A DNA stretch of 7,919 nucleotides, from assembly GCA_027297485.1 (NCBI GenBank), contig JAPUHZ010000285.1:1-7919 (forward strand), written 5' to 3'. The notes beneath the pieces are model-generated. The model was not told where the DNA came from. It searched no databases and worked only from the letters and a program-made list of their open reading frames with translations. The position numbers and the translations under genes are program-made. Shown one piece after another: positions 1 through 4,564 of this stretch; the first letter of the stretch is position 1; every line of letters begins with the position of its first letter. The stretch comes from Deltaproteobacteria bacterium (GTDB lineage Bacteria; Desulfobacterota_B; Binatia; UBA9968).

Positions 1-558
1 TCGCCGGTGGTCGCCCTGATCTCGTTGGCGATCAGATTGGACGACGGTGGATCAATCCTGTTCAGGCAGGATCGTGTCGGCAGGGGAGGTCGGAGATTCC
101 TCTGCTACAAATTCCGCACGATGATCGTCGGGGCAGAGGCCAAGGGATCCGGGCTCACCGTCACGGAGGATGATCTGCGGATTACGCGAGTGGGCCGCCT
201 TCTCCGTCAGTGGACTCTGGACGAGCTTCCCCAGCTCCTGAATGTTCTAAAGGGCGAGATGAGCATTGTCGGCCCGCGGCCCTGGGTGCCGAGCGAGGCT
301 GCTTACTGTCCTCCGTCGGATCGGCGTCGCTTTGATTTCAGGCCGGGGATGGCGGGTTGGGCGTGGATCCACGGGCGAAATCGGCTCCCGTGGGACGAGC
401 GGGTCCGCCTGGACGTTTGGTATGTCGATCACTGGTCGTTATCGCTCGACTTTCACATTCTGGCGAAGGCCTTCGTCCTGCTGCTGCTGCGACGCGGCGT
501 CTACGGCACGAGGAGGATCGCTGGCGATCGCGACTCTGAAGCAGAAACGAGCCTCTGA
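1..558 (+). CDS. Bacterial sugar transferase (polyprenyl-phosphate glycosyl-1-phosphate transferase), 5'-truncated by window edge
   Basis: The reading frame is open from base 1, so the GTG at 7 is unlikely to be the true start and the N-terminal part lies outside the window. The protein shows the full catalytic core of the WcaJ/PglC-type sugar transferase family. In order these are a QDRVGRGGRRF segment followed by YKFRTM, the acidic pair in TLDELPQLLN (Asp-Glu codons at 220-225, the catalytic dyad known from PglC), then GEMSIVGPRP and a C-terminal segment with the spacing YVDHWSLSLDFHIL. Enzymes of this family move a sugar-1-phosphate from a nucleotide sugar onto undecaprenyl phosphate at the inner membrane. 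This starts exopolysaccharide, O-antigen or glycan synthesis. The missing upstream part would decide between a short PglC-like form and a long WbaP/WcaJ-like form with extra membrane helices. The family call is firm; the sugar and polymer are unknown. Confidence 0.93.
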   Translation, partial: SPVVALISLAIRLDDGGSILFRQDRVGRGGRRFLCYKFRTMIVGAEAKGSGLTVTEDDLRITRVGRLLRQWTLDELPQLLNVLKGEMSIVGPRPWVPSEAAYCPPSDRRRFDFRPGMAGWAWIHGRNRLPWDERVRLDVWYVDHWSLSLDFHILAKAFVLLLLRRGVYGTRRIAGDRDSEAETSL

Positions 559-714
559 CCCCGATCCGATATTACTCTGCATGGGCTTGATTGAGATCTA
601 CGGAACACTTCCTATTCAGACCGATACCTTTCAACCCGGATGCAGCGTGGCGTTTTTGATAAGGCCGGTGTTAGGGTCAATCGTCAGTCGACGTTGAAAA
701 TTCGAAGTAAGAGT

Positions 715-723
715 GGAGGGAGG
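715..723 (+). promoter_or_regulatory. Shine-Dalgarno that decides the start of the FAD oxidoreductase
   Basis: The run GGAGGGAGG lies just before the GTG at 728. Its first GGAGG core (715-719) is 8 nt from that codon. The alternative GTG at 713 sits at the edge of this same purine run and has no good ribosome site of its own, so 728 is the preferred start. Confidence 0.6.
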
Positions 724-727
724 TGAA

Positions 728-1897
728 GTGAAGGAGCTACGGAGGAGACCGGATGTCGCTGTCATTGGAGGATCTGCCGCAGGGTTATTAACCGCCCACT
801 TGCTGGCGCGCGAGGGTCTCCGGGTTCAGGTGTTTGAAGGAACTGACCGTCTGGATCCGACTCCTCGGACGCTCATCGTTACGAATCGGATGAGGGAGCT
901 ACTGGGACCGCTGGGCGAGAGTGCAGTGGTCAACGTGATCCGCCGATTCGAACTGTTCGCGGACGGACGGGTCGCAACGGTCCCGCTCCAGCGGCCGGAC
1001 CTTGTTATTGAGCGTTCGACGCTTGTTCGTAGCCTGGCAGGGCAGGCCGAGGCGAGCGGGGCCCGCATCCTACTAGGACAGCGGTTCCTCAGCTTGAAGC
1101 CGAACGGCAAGGGCTTGACACTCCTTTTAAAGCAGAGCGGGGGAGGGGGCACGAAAGAGGTATCGGTCGGGACCGTCATCGGGGCCGACGGTGCCTTCAG
1201 CAAGGTAGGCCAAGTCGCCGGCTGGCCAATTCAGCCGACGCTTCCTCTGGTTCAGGCAATCGTACGATTGCCCACCGATCTGCCACCTGATACCACGCGG
1301 GTCTGGTTTGTCCCTGAGGAGACACCTTACTTCTACTGGCTAATTCCCGAGTCGCCGACGCGGGGGGTGTTCGGCCTTATCGGCACACGAGGCCAGGAGA
1401 CTCGCCGGCGCCTCGAACGTTTCCTCGAAAAAAAAGAGCTGGTGCCAATCGAGTTCCAGGCCGCCCGGATCCCGCAGTATACGCAGTGGATTCCCGTCCA
1501 CCGTCGGATTGGAGAAGGCGATGTCTACCTGGTCGGCGACGCGGCCGGGCAAGTGAAAGTAACGACGGTCGGAGGGATAGTCAGTGGATTTCGGGGAGCA
1601 CTGGGCGTCGCTGAGGCGATCCTGAACGGCGGATCAAGCCGGGAGCTACGTGGCTTGCGGCGCGAGATGAGCCTCCACTTGCTGATCCGCAGGGCTCTCC
1701 ACTCCTTCACACAGGAGGACTACTGTTCTCTGTTTGATCTGTTGAATCCGTCTGCGAAGCGCCCCCTTACCGATTACACCCGTGACGAGGTCTACAAGGT
1801 GCTCTGGCGTCTCTGTCTAAGGCAGCCACGCTTCCTGCTCGTGGGGCTACGCGCCCTTCTCACCAACGGGTCTTTTCGCCGAGGACCCAGGGTCTAG
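728..1897 (+). CDS. FAD-dependent oxidoreductase, geranylgeranyl reductase family type
   Basis: The product is 389 residues from the GTG at 728 (394 from the GTG at 713). Residues 9-19 form a dinucleotide-binding fold ending in the glycine motif GGSAAG (14-19), with an acidic residue after the second strand (VFE, Glu37). A second FAD signature, VYLVGDAAGQ, lies in the C-terminal half and is followed by the glycine-rich TTVGGIVSGFRGAL. This arrangement is typical of the geranylgeranyl reductase/PHBH-like flavoprotein group, which reduces isoprenoid double bonds or hydroxylates aromatics. The protein lacks a signal peptide and is probably cytoplasmic or membrane-associated. It follows the sugar transferase by about 170 nt on the same strand. 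If the two are linked, reduction of a polyprenyl or isoprenoid carrier is one possible job, but that is inference. The family is well supported and the substrate is unknown. Confidence 0.82.
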   Translation: MKELRRRPDVAVIGGSAAGLLTAHLLAREGLRVQVFEGTDRLDPTPRTLIVTNRMRELLGPLGESAVVNVIRRFELFADGRVATVPLQRPDLVIERSTLVRSLAGQAEASGARILLGQRFLSLKPNGKGLTLLLKQSGGGGTKEVSVGTVIGADGAFSKVGQVAGWPIQPTLPLVQAIVRLPTDLPPDTTRVWFVPEETPYFYWLIPESPTRGVFGLIGTRGQETRRRLERFLEKKELVPIEFQAARIPQYTQWIPVHRRIGEGDVYLVGDAAGQVKVTTVGGIVSGFRGALGVAEAILNGGSSRELRGLRREMSLHLLIRRALHSFTQEDYCSLFDLLNPSAKRPLTDYTRDEVYKVLWRLCLRQPRFLLVGLRALLTNGSFRRGPRV

Positions 1898-1943
1898 GAT
1901 CCGGGTCCTGGTAATGACCACGACCGGGGACACGTTCTCACCT

Positions 1944-1949
1944 TATAAT
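1944..1949 (+). promoter_or_regulatory. Candidate -10 box (TATAAT)
   Basis: A perfect TATAAT lies in the AT-rich stretch just downstream of the oxidoreductase stop. No good -35 hexamer is found 16-18 nt upstream, so activity would need an activator or is doubtful. If used, transcription would start near 1956 and produce the structured leader described next. Confidence 0.35.
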
Positions 1950-1957
1950 TAAAAAAA

Positions 1958-2072
1958 TCCTCCCCCAGCATTGATAAGGCTTCCCGTGAAGTGAGGCCGA
2001 TGGAGGAGGAGATGGACCATTTGAAGCCAGTTGCTCTTGCCGGTTCAAGGTGAGGGTGTGCCGGCTTTTTTT
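1958..2072 (+). promoter_or_regulatory. Structured 5' leader with competing helices before a lipoprotein start (possible attenuator or riboswitch-like RNA)
   Basis: Several helices can be drawn by eye. TCCTCC (1958-1963) pairs with GGAGGA (2002-2007). CTTC (1980-1983) pairs with GAAG (1988-1991) around a CCGT loop. GGCTTC (1978-1983) can instead pair perfectly with GAAGCC (2023-2028). AAGCC (2024-2028) can pair with GGCTT (2063-2067), which competes with the GCCGG/CCGGC terminator stem. These mutually exclusive pairings just ahead of a coding start are the layout expected of an attenuator. I do not recognise a known riboswitch class: the conserved blocks of c-di-GMP-I, TPP, cobalamin and fluoride aptamers are not visible. 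Confidence 0.4.
2039..2072 (+). terminator. Weak intrinsic terminator-like hairpin plus T-run
   Basis: GCCGG (2039-2043) pairs with CCGGC (2061-2065) around a 17-nt loop and is followed directly by seven T (2066-2072). The stem is short and the loop long, so it may be a conditional terminator rather than a strong one. It sits 20 nt ahead of the lipoprotein start, which fits an attenuator. Confidence 0.4.
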
Positions 2073-2092
2073 AATTCGCATGGGAAGACACA

Positions 2093-2251
2093 ATGATGAA
2101 CAAGTTATCCGTAAAGACTGTTGCTACGATATCTCTCGCCCTACTGGTTGGTTGTGCGGACGGAAAAAAGGGGATAAGTCCAATATCTGCTAATCTTCCT
2201 TGTGTGGTCGACCGCGAGAGCGGAAAGTTGACTCCAAGCCCAAGCGTTTAG
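2093..2251 (+). pseudogene. Lipoprotein N-terminus interrupted by the RAYT element
   Basis: Two adjacent ATG codons at 2093 and 2096 open a 52-residue frame, with a GGAAG ribosome site at 2083-2087. The start MMNKLSVKTV is followed by the hydrophobic stretch ATISLALL and a lipobox VGC with Cys21, so the product would be exported and lipid-modified by Lgt and LspA. The terminal inverted repeat of the mobile element begins at codon 25. Everything after Gly24 (KKGISPISAN and onwards) is therefore encoded by element DNA and ends at an accidental stop at 2249-2251, opposite the transposase 3' end. The remainder of the original gene is not clear on the right side: the flank after 2923 gives only a few codons before stops in each plausible junction. 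It may have been a very small lipoprotein, or the downstream part may be lost. The frame lies directly behind the structured leader. Confidence 0.6.
2166..2185 (+). repeat. Left terminal inverted repeat of the RAYT element
   Basis: The sequence is AAAAGGGGATAAGTCCAATA. It matches the reverse complement of 2904-2923 with two differences, at repeat positions 9 and 20. It overlaps codons 25-31 of the interrupted lipoprotein frame. Confidence 0.85.
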
Positions 2252-2867
2252 TCATCCACCTCTGCCAGACTTCCCCCCCATAGGGGCGACCGCGCTGAAC
2301 CGAAAGTCTCACTGCCTCCAGCTCTTTGGATGCCTGCGGCTGGTTCACCAGAGATACCCAGTTTTGTGGCCTCGCTACCGGCCACTCTGACAGCGCTGGT
2401 TTGTCCTGCTCCGATTTTCCTAAAAGACGCAACCAAAGACTCGACCATCGCCAATTCTCCGCCGTCTTGACCAGCCCCGCCCGTAGTGCGTTCTGTTCCA
2501 CATAGCGGCACACGGTAAGAAAGTGTTTGTCGTCTTGGATAGGGAAGGACTTGTAGGTGCCCTGATAGAGATGACCGCTGCCAACGCTGTGGCGATGCAG
2601 GTGCCAACGGCGAACGTGCGTGGTTGTCAGTCGCTGCATGAAGGCTCCGAGTTCTCCGTCCTGCTGCGGCCACAACACCATGTGCCAGTGATTCGGCATG
2701 AGGCAGTACGCCAAAATTCTTACCGGCACATGCTGGATTGTGTCAGCCATCACATGCTCTAGCGCATGATAATCCCGCTCGTTCTCAAAAATCCGGGAGC
2801 GAGCGTTGGCTCGGTTCAGCACATGAAAGATCACGTCACCTGGAGCAACGCGTGCAGTGCGAGGCAT
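2190..2867 (-). CDS. REP-associated tyrosine transposase (RAYT, Y1/HUH IS200-like family)
   Basis: The product is 225 residues, which is full length for the family. It starts with MPRTARVAPGDVIFHVLNRA, a typical RAYT opening, so the ATG at 2867 is well placed. The HUH metal site is H60-W-H62 in CLMPNHWHMVLW. The catalytic tyrosine is Tyr122 in CRYVEQNALRAGLV. The C-terminus carries the family's RGRP motif. These proteins cut and rejoin single-stranded DNA at hairpin-bearing ends, moving REP-type or short palindromic units. No strong Shine-Dalgarno precedes the start, which fits low expression. No active-site residue is missing, so it may still be functional. It is flanked by matching inverted repeats and lies opposite the lipoprotein it interrupts. 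Confidence 0.93.
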   Translation of the reverse strand: MPRTARVAPGDVIFHVLNRANARSRIFENERDYHALEHVMADTIQHVPVRILAYCLMPNHWHMVLWPQQDGELGAFMQRLTTTHVRRWHLHRHSVGSGHLYQGTYKSFPIQDDKHFLTVCRYVEQNALRAGLVKTAENWRWSSLWLRLLGKSEQDKPALSEWPVARPQNWVSLVNQPQASKELEAVRLSVQRGRPYGGEVWQRWMTKRLGLESTFRSRGRPHKED

Positions 2868-2903
2868 GCAGAGAAGCTAAGCGAAGACCCTCTAAATGTC
2901 AAT

Positions 2904-2923
2904 AATTGGACTTACCCCCTTTT
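2904..2923 (-). repeat. Right terminal inverted repeat of the RAYT element
   Basis: Read on the minus strand this is AAAAGGGGGTAAGTCCAATT, paired with the left end at 2166-2185. The next bases inward on the minus strand (ATTGACATTT) resemble the TTGACA-like tail often seen at ends of this transposase group, but I cannot check it by search. Confidence 0.85.
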
Positions 2924-2944
2924 CCCGGGTGGGGATTAGCCGGC

Positions 2945-3022
2945 CTAGAAATATAGTAATATGGCCACAGCAAACCAGATCACCAAAAAACAGTCAGCAG
3001 TTAAAAGAATGGATTGTGTCAT
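2945..3022 (-). CDS. 25-residue single-span membrane micropeptide under a sigma-54 promoter
   Basis: The ATG at 3022 (minus strand) opens a 25-codon frame that starts MTQSILLTADC and continues FLVIWFAVAILLYF. It is almost entirely hydrophobic and long enough for one membrane helix. Three independent signals support it. A near-consensus Shine-Dalgarno AGGAGGA (3033-3027) lies 4 nt ahead of the ATG. A sigma-54 -24/-12 promoter (3063-3047) predicts a start near 3036, giving a 14-nt leader that contains exactly this ribosome site. The peptide also has a coherent membrane-helix composition. It resembles in size and style accessory subunits such as KdpF or CydX, but I see no specific similarity to either. 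It ends 22 bp from the right end of the RAYT element and is divergent from the signal peptidase gene. Function unknown. Confidence 0.62.
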   Translation of the reverse strand: MTQSILLTADCFLVIWFAVAILLYF

Positions 3023-3046
3023 AGGTTCCTCCTACTCGCGTAGCGG

Positions 3047-3063
3047 AGCAAGGCATATGCCAA
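3047..3063 (-). promoter_or_regulatory. Sigma-54 (-24/-12) promoter, minus strand
   Basis: Read on the minus strand this is TTGGCATATGCCTTGCT. It matches the consensus YTGGCACGrNNNTTGCW closely, with the invariant GG (3061-3060) and GC (3049-3048) exactly 10 nt apart. TGGCAT instead of TGGCAC is the main departure. The predicted start is about 3036, directly ahead of the micropeptide's Shine-Dalgarno. Use would require RpoN and an enhancer-binding ATPase encoded elsewhere. Confidence 0.65.
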
Positions 3064-3156
3064 CCATCAAAGGCTAGTAAAATAAGGAGTGGCAGAGTCT
3101 AACATTTCGATATTTGAGGGTTTCCTAGTTTTGGAAGCCTATTTTAAGGTTTATTA

Positions 3157-3219
3157 TTTCGGGAAATTTTGCCCGAAAAATCTCTCCTAATAGGAGTTGT
3201 GGCGATATCGCCATTTTTT
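3157..3219 (+). ncRNA. Tandem hairpins ending in a terminator (possible small RNA 3' part)
   Basis: Three stem-loops follow one another. They are TTTCGGG/CCCGAAA (3157-3163 with 3172-3178), CTCCT/AGGAG (3184-3188 with 3192-3196) and the TGGCG/CGCCA stem (3200-3213), which is followed by six T. No coding frame with a ribosome site feeds this terminator on the plus strand, so a short noncoding transcript is possible. I could not find a convincing promoter just upstream. The weak pair TTGGAA (3131-3136) and TATTAT (3152-3157) has only a 15-nt spacer. Confidence 0.3.
3200..3219 (+). terminator. Intrinsic terminator
   Basis: The perfect palindrome TGGCGATATCGCCA (3200-3213) is followed at once by TTTTTT (3214-3219). 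It folds as a 5-bp GC-rich stem with an ATAT loop. The T-run is on the plus strand only, so it would stop plus-strand transcription before the sigma-54 promoter at 3440 and insulate that promoter. Confidence 0.65.
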
Positions 3220-3439
3220 AAGTTCTATCAATTCACCCAAATAAGATTGGCCTGTAAATCGTAATGCTTGTTAACAGGTTCGATCCTTCGGGATGCCAAG
3301 CTCTAATCTGCTGACTTTCTTTCCTTTTTTTTATTCCGTTTTATTCATCCTCTTTCATGGACCGAAAAACTGTCACAGTTCTTTACAAACCCGCGATTAT
3401 CACCAGCGGAAAAGTCATTAACAAATAACATTAACCGAG
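3220..3439. other. AT-rich regulatory spacer upstream of the plus-strand sigma-54 promoter
   Basis: No coding frame is supported here. Visible elements are an imperfect CCTGT/ACAGG pairing (3251-3255 with 3274-3278), an ATCC-TTCG-GGAT tetraloop hairpin (3283-3294), a pyrimidine-rich tract at about 3315-3356, and the dyad listed separately at 3368-3380. The position and composition fit an enhancer region for an RpoN-dependent activator. Confidence 0.4.
3368..3380. promoter_or_regulatory. Perfect dyad AACTGTCACAGTT, candidate activator site
   Basis: Six-base arms AACTGT and ACAGTT flank a single C. The centre (3374) is about 93 nt upstream of the predicted plus-strand sigma-54 start (3467), a typical distance for an enhancer-binding protein. 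It is about 340 nt upstream of the divergent minus-strand start. Only one clear copy is seen, whereas such activators often use two. Confidence 0.4.
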
Positions 3440-3457
3440 TTGGCACACCCCATGCTT
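3440..3457 (+). promoter_or_regulatory. Sigma-54 (-24/-12) promoter for the leader ORF and signal peptidase gene
   Basis: The sequence TTGGCACACCCCATGCTT has a perfect TTGGCAC -24 block. The invariant GG (3442-3443) and GC (3454-3455) are exactly 10 nt apart; ATGC replaces TTGC at -12. Predicted start is near 3467, giving about a 115-nt leader before the signal peptidase ATG. Confidence 0.75.
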
Positions 3458-3507
3458 AATACCTTAAGGAAGCGGGATGAGGCCACATAATACGAACTTC
3501 GGGAGGG

Positions 3508-3579
3508 ATGCTCGTTATGCTTGCGCTCCTCACGGTCAACGTTAGCCAAGCAACGATCAGGCGAAGTATAGATTATTAA
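3508..3579 (+). CDS. Short leader ORF (20-23 residues) possibly coupled to signal peptidase translation
   Basis: ATG codons at 3508 and 3517 are in one frame ending at TAA 3577-3579, 2 nt before the signal peptidase ATG at 3582. The ribosome site GGGAGG (3501-3506) is too close to 3508 but about 10 nt from 3517, so 3517 is the likelier start, giving MLALLTVNVSQATIRRSIDY. The signal peptidase itself lacks a good Shine-Dalgarno, so reinitiation or translational coupling from this frame would explain how it is translated. The peptide sequence matches nothing I recognise and may matter only as a leader. Confidence 0.42.
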   Translation: MLVMLALLTVNVSQATIRRSIDY

Positions 3580-3581
3580 GC

Positions 3582-4253
3582 ATGCGCAACATACGCCATA
3601 TCAGCCGAGATTTAATAATTGCAGTTGTCATCTCGCTCCCGTTGACCCTATGCATTAAGGTTTATTTGGTTCAGGCGTTCCGTATTAGCTCCAACAGTAT
3701 GGCTCCGGCACTGTTGCAGGGAGACCATTTGCTCGTTAACAAGTTGGGGCTTTTTATGGATGACCCGGCCCGTGGTGATGTTGTTATTTTTAACATTGCT
3801 CGCGATCAGGGCAAGCTTTACCCGCTCGAACTGCGTCCCGCTGCTGAGCATGTCCAATTAGTGAAGAGGGTTATTGGGATGCCGGGGGATGTTGTGGAGA
3901 TACGAGAGGGTCGGGTCTATGTAAACGGAGTGCCGGAAGACATTGAAGACACGAGTGAAGTAATCGCATCGTCAAAGGGGGAGCGCGCGATAGTCCAGCA
4001 AGCAAGCTTGCTTAACTCTTCGTACCGCCTCTTGAAATCCGATGGCGTTGGAAACTGGCCCTCCGAACGTATTGTAATCAAGCCCGGCAGGTACTTCTTT
4101 CTCGGAGACAACCGTGGATGGTCATATGACAGCAGACATTTTGGAACAGTGAGGCGAGAGGATATCATTGGAAAGGCCTGGTTAGTAACTTTTTCCGTAG
4201 ACCCCGAGTCGTCTTCTGTCCTGTGGAAACGAATGGGCCACGCTGTACGCTGA
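3582..4253 (+). CDS. lepB: Signal peptidase I (S26 family)
   Basis: The product is 223 residues, with one N-terminal membrane helix (about 10-30) and the catalytic part outside the inner membrane. The active serine is Ser39 in SSNSMAPALLQGD (box B). The general-base lysine is Lys95 in LVKRVIGMPGD (box D). Box E is present as GDNR (175-178) and SYDSRHFG (181-188), then IIGKA. All catalytic elements are intact. The enzyme removes signal peptides from exported proteins. This copy is driven by a sigma-54 promoter and stands alone rather than beside lepA or rnc. That suggests a specialised peptidase for conditionally exported or surface proteins rather than the housekeeping one. Exopolysaccharide loci often carry such a copy, and a sugar transferase lies 3 kb upstream, but the link is inference. 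Confidence 0.94.
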   Translation: MRNIRHISRDLIIAVVISLPLTLCIKVYLVQAFRISSNSMAPALLQGDHLLVNKLGLFMDDPARGDVVIFNIARDQGKLYPLELRPAAEHVQLVKRVIGMPGDVVEIREGRVYVNGVPEDIEDTSEVIASSKGERAIVQQASLLNSSYRLLKSDGVGNWPSERIVIKPGRYFFLGDNRGWSYDSRHFGTVRREDIIGKAWLVTFSVDPESSSVLWKRMGHAVR

Positions 4254-4333
4254 TGAGCCCATGACTGCCTGACCCCTTACCTCTAAACTCTCATAGGTCC
4301 CATCTACCCCGATTCCTCCTCCAGGTGGAGTTC

Positions 4334-4351
4334 AGGGCGTTCACCCGCCCT
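4334..4351 (+). terminator. GC-rich hairpin after the signal peptidase gene, possible terminator without a U-tract
   Basis: AGGGCG (4334-4339) pairs with CGCCCT (4346-4351) around a 6-nt loop. There is no T-run on either strand, so it would be a weak or factor-dependent terminator. The surrounding 4254-4482 region is pyrimidine-rich on this strand and shows no supported gene. Confidence 0.3.
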
Positions 4352-4482
4352 ATCCGACACAAACCCAACGTTCTTCAGGTCGCGGAAGGGCACCCCTCAC
4401 TGGATTTGTCCCCCGGCTCCATCTCACACCTCGTGTCCCAATGAACCAAACCGGCTGCTCTGCCATGAAGGTCCAGGAACCA

Positions 4483-4510
4483 TTGACGTGTTTTCTCAAT
4501 ATGATATGAG
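4483..4510 (+). promoter_or_regulatory. Candidate sigma-70-type promoter for the oxidase-cyclase-aldolase operon
   Basis: TTGACG (4483-4488), spacer 16 nt, then TATGAG (4505-4510). The -35 box matches five of six consensus bases and the -10 box four of six. It lies about 55 nt ahead of the first start codon of the three-gene unit. No operator-like dyad overlaps it. Confidence 0.45.
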
Positions 4511-4551
4511 GTGACTTGATTTGGTGTGGATCTTAGAATTCAAAGCAGGAT

Positions 4552-4558
4552 GGAGAGG
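4552..4558 (+). promoter_or_regulatory. Shine-Dalgarno that decides the start of the diiron oxidase gene
   Basis: GGAGAGG lies 6 nt before the ATG at 4565. The upstream in-frame GTG at 4526 and ATG at 4550 lack a comparable site, so 4565 is preferred. Confidence 0.65.
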
Positions 4559-4564
4559 AAACCT

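Larger units (their letters stand above)
2166..2923. mobile_element. RAYT/IS200-like element bounded by 20-bp inverted repeats
   Basis: The left end AAAAGGGGATAAGTCCAATA (2166-2185) and the reverse complement of the right end, AAAAGGGGGTAAGTCCAATT (2904-2923), agree at 18 of 20 positions. They enclose one complete minus-strand transposase with little spare DNA: 4 bp beyond its stop and about 36 bp before its start. No target duplication is obvious, as expected for HUH single-strand transposases. The outer boundary is uncertain by a few bases because both flanks carry GG ahead of the A-run. The element sits inside the lipoprotein reading frame. Confidence 0.82.

Noticed and set aside
713..727. 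GTG 713 as the start of the FAD oxidoreductase.
   Set aside because: The GTG at 728 has a well-spaced GGAGG, and the five extra residues are just the ribosome-site purines translated.
1958..2072. A c-di-GMP-I, fluoride, TPP or cobalamin riboswitch in the leader.
   Set aside because: The conserved sequence blocks of these classes are not present; only generic competing helices are seen.
2248..2762. Long alternative frames on both strands within the transposase gene.
   Set aside because: They are shadows of the transposase coding sequence, which has all its catalytic motifs in its own frame.
3029..3048. A hairpin that could hide the micropeptide's Shine-Dalgarno (CTAC/GTAG with a 4-nt loop, extended by GAG/CTC).
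   Set aside because: The predicted sigma-54 start near 3036 leaves the upstream arm outside the transcript, so the hairpin would not form in the mRNA.
2961..3077. A 38-codon plus-strand frame from ATG 2961.
   Set aside because: It has no Shine-Dalgarno and an unstructured composition, and it lies opposite the better supported micropeptide and its promoter.
3477..3545. A 22-codon frame starting at ATG 3477 with AAGGA ahead of it.
   Set aside because: The predicted transcription start (3467) falls inside that ribosome site, so little of it would be in the message.
4389..4540. A roughly 50-codon open stretch on the minus strand in the gap after the signal peptidase gene.
   Set aside because: It has no clear start or ribosome site, its sequence resembles no family I know, and it crosses the candidate promoter of the next operon.
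4526..4564. GTG 4526 as the start of the diiron oxidase.
   Set aside because: There is no ribosome site for it, while GGAGAGG is 6 nt before ATG 4565; the extra 13 residues show no family similarity.
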